64,000 bases of DNA, from the NCBI GenBank assembly GCA_018806985.1, contig JADANN010000108.1, positions 3,782,001 through 3,846,000 of the forward strand. Direction: 5' to 3'. Below, in pieces: positions 24,046 to 39,255 of this stretch. Made by a program: the position numbers and the translations under genes. Position 1 is the stretch's first letter; every line of letters starts with the position of its first letter. Source of the stretch: Angiostrongylus vasorum. Taxonomy: Eukaryota; Nematoda; Chromadorea; Rhabditida; Metastrongylidae. The notes under the pieces are model-generated. The model had not been told where the DNA came from and did no database searches. It saw only the letters and a list, made by a program, of their open reading frames with translations.

Positions 24046-25589
24046 TCGCACTACAAAACCTCTAAGTCCTACAAGCTTGATGAAATCTTGCGACAAGTTT
24101 TCATCGATGGTGAGACAACCCCATCACATTCTATCAAAGTCTCGTGAAAATCCTGAGAATCAAGAATTTCTCTATAGAGATGTGCAAAGGGAACGCAAAA
24201 AAGTAATCCATTCAGGAAACACAATGGCTTTTCTCACTCATCATTAATTAGAAGTCTTACCAGGATGCACTAAGAGTTTGAAATGTGTCATAAATCGGCT
24301 CGTTTCGATTGGGTTTAAGCCGGTTCTGACTAGAAAAACTCGACCTTATCTGTTACCAAATCTTACAAACTCTGCTGGTTTACGGTCTTAAAACAAGGTG
24401 ACGAAGAAACAACACGACAGGAGAAATCTATGGGACATGATCATCATTCTATTACCGCCCATTGTAAGACATGATAACACCGGAGTGCTTCTTGATATTT
24501 CTCGGTTCCATAATAAAGTCGAGAACTTCAAACAGTGGCAACCTCACGGCCTTGTTAGAATTCAGACAAGCTGTTTCTTAATGAAGCAGTGTCATATGCC
24601 AGATTCACATACAATCGAAGGTCCTATCTTCGGAATGGAAGAACCAACTTCGCTCAGCTTCAGGTACTTCACAATTAATGGTTGGTTCGACAACACAGTA
24701 TGGGGAACGTAAACTGGCCATCTGTCGTACTCTATAAATCACACGATTGGTTTAAAGTGAGACTGAAATTCCAGTTCATTTACTCCAGTTCGTTTAAGTC
24801 CAGTGAGGTTAATATAAGGCATAAAATTTATCAACGATTGGAAGAAAAGAACTAATATTAAGCAAACAACGTAAACGGAAGTATTCGGGACAAAAAATAG
24901 TCGAACACTAACACCTTGGGGCCGAAATGAGTCATACGTGACTCCCTGCGTTAGTGATTAAACTCCTGGTCGGAGATGAGTCATAACCGATCCACCTTCT
25001 TTTCGACCGTTTATTTTGCCTACGGGTCGAGAATTCCTTACTCTGGACTTGAAAATCTACAAGAACCTTTATCGAAGGAGCTCGTAGACCAAGTATGTTT
25101 ACCGGAAATTGGTTGATATTCCGACCAACCGCTACGATGAATCATGGTCATCACGTGGAATGAGAGGGGATGAAAAACATCGGAGTACACCCAACCTAAG
25201 TCGGGAAACGAGTGCTGACGGCAATGTCGTTGTGTGTTGAACCATGGTACTGCTCTGTAATTACGTCATGTTCCCACTCCTTCAAGCCCTCTAGTTATTG
25301 GAAAATATTGTATATTGTCTAAAAGCCATAAAGTCCGTAACGAAAGAAAATTAGACGTCGTGCTGTGCTCTGGCCACACAGAACTAAACGCCCACACCAG
25401 TGGGTAGATAAACAATCACCTTAAAATGATGTGTAGAAAGAAATGAAACCATGGAGATAGTTTTCGACAGGCAAAATCAATGTCAGCCATCTTCAGCAGT
25501 GTTCACTGGAGTACCGATGACCTCATTAGCCCACCGTTGTTAGTGATCAATTGCCACGTTTTTAGTTGGTGTGGATCTGTCCGAAGTGT
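24046..25589. other. Intergenic DNA, nothing recognised
   Basis: No splice-bounded conserved exon or repeat family seen. Confidence 0.45.
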
Positions 25590-25880
25590 TTCCACACCCC
25601 CTGGGAGCACCGATGAGTCAGCCGAACGGCGAGCGACCCCGGTTGCCGGCATCGACGACGTCGGCCGCTCTCCCTTCGTCCGGACACGCCCATTCCGATT
25701 TCCCGCCGAGCGGCCGATTCGAATCCGACCAATCGGGGGGCCGGTCGCATGCGCGCGCCAGCCGAATTTAGCCGTGCGAGGCGGGGCGAGTGGACGGCAA
25801 TCGCTCGCTGCGCGGTCGCGGGCACATCGTCGCAGCCGCTCCGTAACCTCTCTGTACGGACCCGTATGCTTCCCACTCAT
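25590..25880. promoter_or_regulatory. GC-rich, CpG-dense block upstream of actin
   Basis: About 290 bp much richer in G+C and in CG dinucleotides than its surroundings, ending about 420 bp before the actin start. It is open in several frames on both strands only because it lacks A/T-rich stops, and no domain is recognisable. Most simply it is a promoter-proximal or 5' UTR segment of actin; an unrelated GC-rich insertion is possible. Confidence 0.35.
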
Positions 25881-26247
25881 TTGCTACCTGTACTTAAATC
25901 TGCATATTTGGTAGTCATTTATGTTAGCGAGGTACCGACAAAAGCCTCAAACCACGACTACTCGTCGCTGATAAGGCTGTGCGGTCCTTTGCTGGCATTA
26001 CCTTCATCTCATTGTTCGTGGCCGACGTACGGCGATGCTAAACAGTCCGGTTGTCCCTGTCTGTGTGTTTACCGTGAGGATTTGCGCTAAGTCGTAAGGG
26101 AAAGTAGCTTTACCGACCGCTTTTGATTTCCGTTCGTTGAAACAGAAGGCTACTGCTTGTGTCAAATATTCGCGTGTTTCATTGTAAACATCCCATTTAA
26201 TGTTATAAGTCTTGTCGTTTCATCGTGATTTTATCATTTGATTTTGA

Positions 26248-29355
<3,108 letters not shown>

Positions 29356-29587
29356 ACGTTGTCGTGTCTGTGTTTCCTAATCCAGTCGTTTCTCATACTT
29401 CTGAACAGTGCGAATGCAGCTCATTTCGTTGGTTTTCGCGTTGAGATCCTTAGAGCCGCTATCAGGCTCAACTGTTCTTCGCTCGACTCAATTTGTGGTT
29501 TTTTTTCATTTTTAGTTCAGTTGGTCGTAAATGTTTCCGATGTGTTATTTATGGCTGCAAGTTGTTTCCCTCTTGCGAAGATCTATT

Positions 29588-29593
29588 AATAAA
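29588..29593 (+). terminator. Actin polyadenylation signal AATAAA
   Basis: AATAAA lies 233 bases after the actin stop codon, in a T-rich 3' UTR, and is the first canonical hexamer downstream. Confidence 0.6.
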
Positions 29594-29744
29594 AGTGGGA
29601 ATTTCGTAGTATGTTTTCCGCGGGTCTACTTTTCATGAGGCTACTTAACCGATCTCTGAATGACGGATGGCTCTAAGAGGTGGCTTCACACTTTCTTCGC
29701 TGAAGTCAGTTGTCATGTACATTTCGTAGTAATATTTGCCTATA

Positions 29745-29748
<4 letters not shown>

Positions 29749-29820
<72 letters not shown>

Positions 29821-29850
29821 CTATATGTGTGTGTATGTGTGTTTGTGTGT
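29749..29850. repeat. Long AT microsatellite grading into GT
   Basis: About 70 bases of almost pure AT repeats, then GTGTGT-rich DNA, about 400 bp after the actin stop codon. Confidence 0.9.
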
Positions 29851-30545
29851 GTGAGCGTGTTTGCGTGCATGCAAATTACTTACAGCCAACGATCGATCGG
29901 CCGCAATCGCGTGGATTGGGAATGCGGAGGACCCGGTTCGAGGTCGTCTTCAGTCAGTAAGAGCCATTCGACGGGTCACGTCATCAGTTCTTAACCAAAA
30001 CAAGGAGCAAAATGCCTCAATCGGCATGCGCAGTGTTCGTTCTGTCCTATGAGCCAACACAACCCATAGGGCTGCTATTTCTGATGATTATAATGGGCAA
30101 TTCTAACGTTAGGCCAAGATAGCTCGCACTCAGTTGTATCAGTTGGAATGAAAACCGTGAGAAAGTATAGAGTTTTACCTACATGGTAGAGGTCCTCTTG
30201 TTCTACCACGATGAAATCCTGATGTCTTGAAGCTCATGAGACGTACTTTTCAACACTAACGTGAAGACATCTATTATCAATCTTTCGTTAGGTTCTCACT
30301 AATGGCCCGCTTGTTGTTCTGAGTGCCCTCACTAAATATCGAACTAATGAAGTGTTTAATACGTAAAGGAATTAAATATGCTCGGTAAATTTTTGGGTAG
30401 CTCATCATACATACAAAATCTACGTTTTGATACCTCTTTGCGTAAAAACTGGACTGATAAGAGGGTCGCGTTTCTGGATTATTATTAAATTCGTTCATTT
30501 TAAGATTAGGGCGTTATTAGCATTTGTATGATATTATTCTATGAG

Positions 30546-30900
30546 ATGGGGTGGATAGCACAGTGGTAGTGATGTCGGTCATCACGAGGATAGTGCTAGT
30601 TCGATTCCGTTCCGGGCCAGTCAAGCCTTTCATCACTCTATGGTCGGGAAATTGGTACCGGACTTGCCTGGGAACAACTCACGCTGTAATCCAATTGGGA
30701 ACGGTTCGGCCCAGCTTTCTCAGGACTTCAAGGAGAATCGACTTGACCAGCACTCTACTACACTCAAGATAAGATGAAAATCCTCAAGCAGCAGCCGAAG
30801 CCACACGTAGGGGTTGGAAGATCTTTGTCGATAATGGATGCGAGGGGGACGAATCGAATGTGAGAAGTGCCGGGATCCGCACAGTAGACGTGAAGACGTA
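30546..30900 (+). repeat. Family D tRNA-derived SINE (about 350 bp)
   Basis: A-box GGATAGCACAGTGGTAGTG and canonical B-box CTAGTTCGATTCCG within 60 bp, then CTATGGTCGGGAAATTGGTA, ATGAAAATCCTCAAGCAGC and the tail GCACAGTAGACGTGAAG. Confidence 0.75.
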
Positions 30901-31764
30901 GTATAAAAATAGAATTTTTTTTTAAATTAAAGAAATGTTCTGTGAAAGAGGCTCTAACAGTTGTGGAATAAGTTTGTCAATCTGTAATGGAGAGTTTTTT
31001 TGAAAAGGCTATGAGAGCTGTCCATTAGTTCCTAATCTACTGCTTCGACTTAACAAAGAAGGTTTCTGTTATCATTTGTTTCTATGGGAGGTGCTTTATC
31101 CCTTTCTGCCTGATGGGGACGGAGGGAGTTTTTAGCACATTTACACCATGTGAGGAGTACTCTGCAGTAGTTTATATCAGGTTCAAACACGATCTCAAAT
31201 TGCAAAGATAAAGTTTCATCAGTCACCGAGCAAAATTACTCATCGAGTTCAAAATGCAAGGAAGCACTTCCATAATTCTTAGAGTAGGAGCTTGGTCGTA
31301 ATCGGTGCGTGCTGTTTGTTCTGTGAGTAACCATTTGTAACGATAACTTCGTTGGAAAGCTGTTATCACTCAACAAAGGCGAGCATTCCTAGAAATAAGC
31401 ACGAACTTCCTGAATCCTCATGTATGTACTTTTGCAAGCCAAATTTCATTCAACCTCGATGAATGACGTAATAATTAGTGCCTTGTTTCATTGATAAGCT
31501 ATCAATGAGGTTGTCCAAAACATTCTTCGCCTTCTTCAGAACCGGGACGATTCAAGCCGATTGTCCAGGGCCGTTCGTCTATGCGATGTGGGTCCTTCTA
31601 CTTGCATCTACTCGAGTCGAATTACGAAATCAGTTGAAACAGAACTGATCACTACATCATATCGAGATTCTCGCTGTGTCATCTGATCTAATACCGATTG
31701 CTAAAGGATGGGCTATGTTCATAAAAAAAATTATCGGCCGTGGAGAATCATTTAGGAATCGGCC

Positions 31765-31955
31765 CGTAAAAAAAGTGCACTGCCGAGTGAGGAAACCGAT
31801 GCCCCACAAGACAGCATTCCACTCGATGCAATTACGTGGAACCACATCGCAATAGCTACGGGCTGTGAACAAGCGACTCGAAAGATTCCGGCTCTGAAGA
31901 AGACGAAGGTACCGAAAGGTCGGCCGAATAAAGTTTTATGGAAATCTCATGTTTG
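31765..31955 (+). repeat. Family E element with hammerhead-like end
   Basis: CACTGCCGAGTGAGG near the start. The end is CCGGCTCTGAAGA ... ACCGAAAGGTCGGCCG, where CGGCU can pair with GGCCG as a 5-bp stem I, then AATAAAGTTTTATGG. Confidence 0.4.
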
Positions 31956-31987
31956 TGTTTAAAGAATATAGTGATTAGAACCTTCCA

Positions 31988-33720
31988 ACGGTTTACCACC
32001 TCATCGTGGCTAGGAGGTGTTCCTGGGTGTCGGACTGCGATGTACAGCGGGGATCCATACCCACGTCACGGTCTCCCAACCTGACAAGGAGTCCGGCATA
32101 TCCATCAGGAAGCCTTCATCTGTATCACCTGTAGTCTCGTTGATCGCCGAGTGACTCAAGCGGGCGCCAGTAAGTCTTCCATTTTTCCCTGTCGCGTGCA
32201 AGAGTAGCCCAATGGGTTCTGCTCGCTCTAGGGACTCGTCGAGGATCATATCTTCCTTCAAGGCTCTTTGTGAAGAACTCTGACCATCAGGTCGGTGGTC
32301 TTCGCGCAGTAGGTTTGACATCCCGAGGAATCCAGTCACTAACGGCTCTTGTCCATCGGTTGTCATCCATACGCATTACGTGTCCGGCCCACCTTATCTT
32401 CGACTGTTTGGCGTACAAAACGGCATATTCGATTTTTGATCGCTGACGCAGGTCGGAGCTTCGGATCCCATTCCTTACTTGTGTGAAACGGGATACTCCT
32501 AGCATCGTCCTTTCGACTGCGCGTTCGATAACGATGCTTACGCAGCGACCAGGTTTCTGACGCATACGTTAGGGGCAGGAAGTACCGTTGAGCCGAAAAA
32601 GGGGGCACGGAGTCGGGTGTTCTTTGTTCTGTTCACTACATCCTCGATGCTCTTGAAAGCACCCAAGCCGCTCGTTTCCTTCTGTTCAGCTCTGGAGCTA
32701 TGTCGTTCATCATATTGATTTCCCGACCTAGATAAATATAACTGGAGCATTCGGAGATATTCGTTCCGTTGAGCATGAATGGGGCATGCGAAACCCATCC
32801 GTTCTTCATGAACATCGTTTTTGTGAGATTTAGTCGAAGACCAATCTTTCCACAGGCTTTATCAAAGTCGGCAGGCCTACGTTCCGCTTGGGTAATGTTT
32901 GGCGTTATAAGGACGATGTCATCAGTAAAGCGAAGATAGTGTAACTGCCGACCATCGATTTTCACTCCCATATTATCCCATTCCAATGTTCGCATGACGT
33001 TCTGGAGGGTGGCTGTACATAATTTTGGCGGGGGTGGTATCGCCTTGCCTAACTCCTGTTTTGACGTCAATGATAATATCGTCGTAGAACGGTGATACCA
33101 TGGTTGTGAAATTTCTGTACAGCTCACGAAGAATCTTTATGTACTGAGTAGGGACTCCTTGACTATCCAGGGCTTCCAAGACTGCTTCTATCTTGACTGA
33201 ATCAAAGGCCTTTTTGTAAATCGATGAAGGTGAGACAGAGCGGTCTTTTTGTACTCTCGCGATACTTCAATGAGCCTTGTTACCGTGTGGATGTGGTCCA
33301 TCGTACTAAATCCTTTTCGAAACCCTGCTTGCTCACATGGCTGCCCTTCGTCCAGTGTTCTGTCAATCCTGTTTAGGATGACTCGAGTGAAAAGTTTGTA
33401 GACGACGGACAATAAGCAGATTGGACGATAGTTGTCGATATCCTGTAGGTCACCCTTCTTGAACAATAACACGGTCTTGTTGGTGAAAGTCAGGAAGTCT
33501 TGCTAAGAGTAAACCAATACCACGGTCCACCACCGTCCTGGTATTAAAGTCGCATAGTGGCAAACCTCCCTCTGATCCACAAGGGCTGCGACTGCCTGTA
33601 GTGGTGAAGACTTGGCTGGGGCAGACTTTGGCCAGGCTGACCCCAAGATTCCAGGACTCCGAAAAATGGAGATTATGCTGGGATCCGCACAACCAGTGAG
33701 AACGGGCCATTCGGGACCTT
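31988..33720 (-). mobile_element. RTE-type non-LTR retrotransposon, internally deleted and decayed
   Basis: Read on the minus strand. It begins with the 5' part of family B (33720-about 33490), then jumps into reverse transcriptase: TVLLFKKGDLQDIDNYRPI, FTRVILNRI, EQAGFRKGFST, GVRQGD, FTDDIVLI (palm motif, usually FADD), YLGREINMMNDIAPELNRRK, RTMLGVSRFTQV and IRWAGHVMRM. It ends with the family-B 3' part. The endonuclease is absent, frames shift several times and stops occur, so it is inactive. Confidence 0.9.
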
Positions 33721-34053
33721 TCCACATCGCTTACAAGTATCAGGTTCCGGGACTTATGGGACTAGTTTATTCATGAATGGAGTTCCAGATGGAAATCGAA
33801 TTACGTCTGAATGTGGGTGACCCTGTCGTGGGATGAACCCCTTCTGAATATTGTCAGTGAAACAAGGAAAGAGATGACGAAGATGCTGCTGCATGCATGG
33901 AGTCCAAGACATAACAAGACGCGTGGAAGTTAAGCAACATTTGTCCTTCATCCTAGCCTGGGTCGAGTAGAAAAACCGTTCGACAGCGTCAGAATGGATG
34001 TGGTTTTATTACCACTCAATTCGATAAGTAGTGGACCTTTCCACATCGCTTAC
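33714..34053. repeat. Segment bounded by a 21-bp direct repeat, with a diverged family-B piece
   Basis: The same 21 bases (GGACCTTTCCACATCGC plus TTAC) occur at 33714-33734 and 34033-34053. Between them, 33780-33840 resembles the family-B 3' half (CCAGATGGAAATCG, GTGACCCTGTCGTGGGATGA). It looks like an insertion with a target-site duplication beside the RTE copy. Confidence 0.5.
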
Positions 34054-34574
34054 TATTGTGACTGTGTCACATAATACAGAATTTTAACTATCACATTACT
34101 ATAGTATTAAAAAGACGGAAGCAACAGGACATGTCGCTGCTCTTTGTCACCGCTTTTCATCCGATAGTGAATCTTTACGGTTGTCATGGTTAGGGGCAGG
34201 CGTATTGATGAAAGAAATTCCTACCATACCTTCGCCTTGATGACGAGATCACTACCTTTTGTAGGTAGCGAAAAATAGTGCAAGTTTTGCGTTTCCAAGT
34301 CCCAGTGTCTTCCTTTGATAGCATCGATGACAATGAATTGGTTTCAATGCATACTCGTTTGAATATATTTGATCTTCCAGTCTTCAAACAGCGACTTCCA
34401 AATGATGAAGTTTATTAAGTGAAAGTGGAAATCGGGATCTGCTCACTTTTACTAGCACGTTTCAAATTCACCTATTTTACAACGAAGAACTTCTATTTTT
34501 CTAAATCCTATGGATTGGTTTTTCTCGCTGAGATTCGATTCCGACTGCAAAAACATTTACATGAGAATTTATAA

Positions 34575-34690
34575 AGTCTTCTTGTGGATAACACGTGAGT
34601 CTCGGTAAGGATAGTTACGGGTTCGAAGCCCAAGTGAGCTTCCGAGTTTTGCTTATATCTCAGCACCTCGTACTTGCATTTCACATAGTA
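34575..34690 (+). repeat. Family C-related SINE fragment
   Basis: B-box ACGGGTTCGAAGCCC followed by GAGTTTTGCTTATATCTCAG, the family-C tail. Confidence 0.55.
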
Positions 34691-34949
34691 CCCCGTCATG
34701 AAAAAATTATAGGCATGAATGGATCATTATCGACATTGTGGTCACTTGTTGTTGTGTTAACAATCTTTAGGTTATAATTTAAAGGGTTAAAGTAACATTC
34801 TGGAAAGGTTAACGTATTGACCGATGTAAGTCTATTTCGTGTTTCTTAAATCCTTTAATACTATAGTGATAGAAGAAAACTGGCATCGTCATGAATGTGC
34901 GAAATGTAATAGAGTGGTAGGTTTTCGTGTTCCTGTTAAGGCACAAAGT

Positions 34950-35215
34950 CGAGTGCAGCGCAGTGGTAGCAGGCGCTCCTCAACGCACACGTGGAATCCA
35001 TCCCCGCGCCCATGGCACGCCAAGCCTTCCATGCATCCGGGATCGGCAAACTGGTGCCAGACTTGTCTGGGAGGATAGCAGCATTGCCTCGATACATCGG
35101 TAGACCACCGCGCGTCATTGTGAAGGCCAGATTTGCATTCAATCACCTCTAACGGTGCTTAATGAAGTCGAATGCATAGCGCATTCCCCAGGGACCGATC
35201 AACGCCGAGAGCTTT
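34950..35215 (+). repeat. Family A SINE
   Basis: Full-length copy from the GTGCAGCGCAGTGGTAGC head to the AACGCCGAGAGCTTTA tail. Confidence 0.75.
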
Positions 35216-36374
35216 ATTTTATCCCTTCTGTATGTTAAAGCACAGGTTTACTTGTACATACCGATGCTGAGATGTTGAATCTGTTTCGATGTATCCACCG
35301 AATAACTGTTTTTTCTTGTAATTCCTATTTCACGGTTCGCCAAATCGTCGTCAGGAGAGTCAGGTAAACCGGTTGGTTCAACTTCTCAGCACCACGATTT
35401 TAATTTTCGTTAAAAATGAGGCTGAACTTCGAATGCGAAAGCATGTAAAGCTTTGTTGTGTTCCTCTCACCAGTAAAACTTCTCGTCCATCACTTTGCCT
35501 CCATATTTTCTTTTTCAAAAGCCTAAAATGTGATCAGTAACTGGAAATTGTCCTCACATAATTAGAAACCAGCTTTTTAGAGGATTGTGCTAGTCTAGTG
35601 GGATTCAAAGACCGGTACGATGCGACGGTCGCCATTCGGGCACAGAGGCTCGATAATTCGATCCTCCAAGAAGAAAACGAGTTCTCAACCTCGTTCAGAC
35701 AATGACTGGAAAAGTCACCTGTGTGAAAAAGAAACGAAAGACCAGTAAAGAGAGTAAGAGAAAATAGTAGCGGAGTAAAGCACGGACTGGAAAACAACAA
35801 TTCACACGTTAACCGACAAATGGAGCGAGACTCTGCTAGTTTCTTTTCACAATACTGAAGAATACATGAAAGACACTAAATTGGACGGTGACAGCAACCA
35901 CTATTAGCGACCAAAAAACTACTCGACAAAGACATAATGGTGGATCATACTGCTAGTGACGAACTGGATAGCATAGCTTCCGATGAACGACTTGCTGGGA
36001 AGTCCTTTTTTGGTCTTCTACAGCTGGAGATCAGAATGGTTCTCTTCCGTGGTAAGTCCTCAGCCAACTAAAGACTTGTGTCTTAACTATCCAGCACATA
36101 CCAAAATTGTTTAAATGTAGCCACTTCTCGAGCAGGGTTTGAATAATTTGAGACGGTCATTGTGCTTGCTATGTGAGGAATGCTGGCAGAGGTCAGCGCT
36201 ACTTCTTAGTGGTACTAGGGGGGATTCGTCAGTACATAAGAACTCTCAATCTTGTATATTCTGCTACCGTTCCGAGATCTTCGCCAGCAAGAAATGAGTT
36301 TTCCTATTCTACCACGATTGCGTTTTTTAAAACTTTTGAGAGTTTAAATTTTAAATAAACTTGAACTAATAATT
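35216..36374. other. Intergenic DNA, nothing recognised
   Basis: Short frames on both strands without family resemblance. Confidence 0.45.
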
Positions 36375-36645
36375 ACACTGTGGCGCAGTGCTCGGAGGCA
36401 CCCTGCAGCACACGTGGTATCGGTCCCCGCGCCCATGGCCCACCAAGCCCTCCATCCCTCCGGGGTCGGCAAATTGGTACCAAACTTGTCTGGGAGGATA
36501 GCAGCACTGGCTCGATACATCGGTAGGCCACCGTGAGTCATTGTAAAGGCCAGATATGCATTCACTCACCTCCAAACGATGCGTAATGAAGTCGAATGCA
36601 TGGCGCATCCCTCAGGGGATTGATCAGCGCCGACAGCTCTTAGCT
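36375..36645 (+). repeat. Family A SINE
   Basis: Full-length and well preserved; head ACTGTGGCGCAGTGCTCGG, tail GCGCCGACAGCTC. Confidence 0.75.
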
Positions 36646-37779
36646 TTTTTAATAATTGCACTTAAGAAAACTTGTTGCTTCCTCCAGAGGGCGATAGAGC
36701 AAACTTTCTTTTACAAGAATATCAAGCCATCAACTTCAAATATCTTCTAGTTACCAAAAATTCCTAGGAATTATTACGAAACCAGTATCGCACCTCCTGC
36801 AGGAGAAGACTGACCAGTAGTTCACTGTTTCTTCATCTTCAATTATGCTAATGGATCTTGCTTATAATACTGAGTGAGCGAATATAGGAAATATCAAGTT
36901 ACACGGAAAATGGAACTGTAAAATCTTTCCAAATGCTGACTCAATGTGCTTGGCAGGTGAAATCTAGTGAAATATAGCAAATACTGGCATGGATACCTAT
37001 AGATGAATAAAGCAAGGTCTCTTTTTTGAGTTCTTGATGTTCTCAACCCCTGAAGTCCTCCAATTATCGAAAAACCTCTCGTTTATCGCCGAGAAAAGCC
37101 AGCAATCCCGTGTCCCAATTGCGGACGAGTTTCACTTCTCATGCAAGCGCTATCATGGTGCTCACTAATGTGAACGACGGATCACCTTCCACCTAGCTCA
37201 GGGCAGTAGACCAACGGTGAGCTAGGCACTAGTGCCTTGACTTTAACTAGACCTCTGTCATAAACAGTAAGGTTCATGAGGAATATCACAGTCTTCCAGT
37301 TTTCGTCGACGGAACTCGTGTCCATGACCACGTTCGGGAACAGCGCGTTGAAATATTTCATAGGCCTATCTTCATTATTCAATGATCTGGCCGTCCCTCA
37401 ATAGTGTTATTCTTTCCATTTTGATCTACTCTCATTTTCTTTTTGTTGGGAAAAACTTCATTAGCATGCATGCTGCGTAAGAATATAATCCAAACGATGT
37501 CGCTACTCCAAAACCTGAGAAGGAATTTCTACCGAGGAACGGAGCGTAGCAATCAGCAGCTGTTACTAAGAGGGAAACTCTCTGTGCACTTCAGGAAGTG
37601 TTCGACAAACCACTCGTCAGCACTTGTACTGGCTGATAAGAAATCGATTCGGCTCTGAAAGAACACGTAGTGCTTAAATGACGACGCCTAATTTTTTTCC
37701 CGAGGCTCATAGTGAAACCGATTGAAGTCATAGCGATCATTGGCCTCCCCAAGAAATTGCTCCTACAGAGCTCACGTCG

Positions 37780-38034
37780 TTAGCTAAATATTTGCACAGC
37801 GTTGTTGGAGCATACGAGAGTTACGACGATGAAGATTCGAGGATGGTTTCTCGCGGGCTGGAGTGCCGTTCCCAGTGATCTCTGCAGTCGTTCTGTGCCT
37901 AGTCGGTGAATGTCACATGATCGGCGATCGGGGCGCTTTCGTTGCTGATAACTCTGCTCGGAGTACCCCACATCAGCCCCTACACCTGTCAGCGGACGGG
38001 GACTAGGAGTATTGATCGATGCATAAGCCTGCAC
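37780..38034 (-). mobile_element. Possible RTE 5' leader fragment
   Basis: A GC-richer block, open on the minus strand (GVGADVGYSEQSYQQRKRPD, CDIHRLGTERLQRSL). It resembles, from memory, the region upstream of the endonuclease in hookworm RTE elements. No endonuclease follows. Treated as a repeat fragment rather than a gene. Confidence 0.3.
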
Positions 38035-38604
38035 TCTCCCATACTGCTTCTGTTTCTGTTTCGTGACTTCTTCCCGTTATCGATTTTTCTCCATTCACGT
38101 AAGCCATAAATCAGTCATAATTCAAAGTTGGACTTATTACACTTGTAACTTAAAGTTGAAGGTACAAGCGGAACAAGATAAAGTCGAATTCAGTGACGCT
38201 TTTTCACTGAAACAAAGGATTAGCGCTAAGAACCCGTCGAGGATTCTGCCGTATTCTTAGTGTGGTTTCCTTTATAGTCGTAGGAATTTCCGACAAAGCA
38301 ACGACGGCTTCTGATTTGAAATTCATTAATGAATCCGTCCAGTAACCTTAATGGAAGCTCCATTCTGCTTCAGAGACTTTGAAGTTGTGGAATTAGGAAG
38401 CAATGATGAAGACGTGAGAGACGATGCGTGGTCAGAAGGGCAACGACGAGGTCATTGGGAGGGTTGGATTTATTTCTTTCTTGTGGGGCTACTCGTCCAT
38501 CCGAACAGTTCACTTTCTTTCTTTGCGGGCAAAGACACTACGTTGTATAACGGGAATTCCGCCATGTCTCTAGTTTTCATTGGTTTGACCCCCAATTCAT
38601 TTTC

Positions 38605-38890
38605 CACTTATTGCATGACCCGACACCGCATGTATCACAGTGTCCATAGCCCAGCACGAAGGTCTTCACAGTTTTCGGTTGCTGCTTGAGGACTTTCGTC
38701 TTCATCACGAATGTCGTTGATGCTGGGCGAGTCTATTCTTCCTATAACCCTGAGACTGCCGTGCTAGAGCTTTCGCAAGTGGATAAGAGGGTGCGGACAC
38801 TCCCTGAGAAGTTGGTACCAGGGTCCAGAACTCGGTGTGATGGGATCCTGGGTGGACAAGGGGCGGATCGAACCAGCTCTTGAGTAGGTC
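38605..38890 (-). repeat. Family D SINE, minus strand
   Basis: GCTTGAGGACTTTCGTCTTC and GGGGCGGATCGAACCAGC (B box reversed) mark an eroded family-D copy upstream of PEX19. Confidence 0.5.
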
Positions 38891-39244
38891 CACCTCTAAA
38901 TAGTCGTATTAGTTGTCAAATTATAGGTGCAAATTTCAAACTCAGTGTTGTATTATTCTTCAGCGCTGCTTAACCCACCATAAAAACCTTTTTTTTTCGG
39001 AACTTTTTAACACTGCGATGTGTTCATAGCAGTAGTTCAAGTTCGGTATCCTGAAATGTTGGAAATGTGGTATGATCTATTGTGCATTTTGGTTCTTAAG
39101 ACTTTCTTTTTCTGAATTCCTTTCACTTTCCTTCGCCTGATTGAGAAAAAGAAACATGAAGCAGTTGACTCAATAATGGCAAATTGATCCTATGTATTCA
39201 TTGCATTCCTTGTCCTCAATTTCTACATTTATTCTCACAAGCGT

Positions 39245-39255
39245 TTTCTTTCAAG
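39245..39255 (+). promoter_or_regulatory. Probable SL trans-splice acceptor abutting PEX19 ATG
   Basis: TTTCTTTCAAG runs directly into the ATG, typical of nematode genes whose mRNA starts with a spliced leader. Confidence 0.5.

Larger units (their letters stand above)
36646..39244. other. Region upstream of PEX19
   Basis: Holds the possible RTE leader (37780) and a family-D SINE (38605). A 112-codon plus-strand frame at 38351 is unrecognised and overlaps the SINE. Confidence 0.45.

Noticed and set aside
25480..25914. Frames of 144 and 125 codons on opposite strands in the GC-rich block
   Set aside because: Open on both strands because of base composition; no domain, no splice context, arginine/proline-rich noise.
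29736..29960. Ile/Tyr-repeat frames
   Set aside because: Translation of the AT microsatellite.
30546..30620. tRNA gene
   Set aside because: A and B boxes are present but no cloverleaf closes, and the same head recurs in a 350-bp repeat, so it is a SINE.
33880..33960. 5S rRNA-like stretch (AAGTTAAGCAAC then GCCTGGG)
   Set aside because: Only a 12-base match plus a short second block at the wrong spacing; not a 5S gene, at most a fragment.
36344..36608. Small cysteine-containing proteins on the minus strand (and similar at 9.2, 21.3, 35.0, 44.9, 49.4 and 61.8 kb)
   Set aside because: All are antisense translations of family-A SINE copies.
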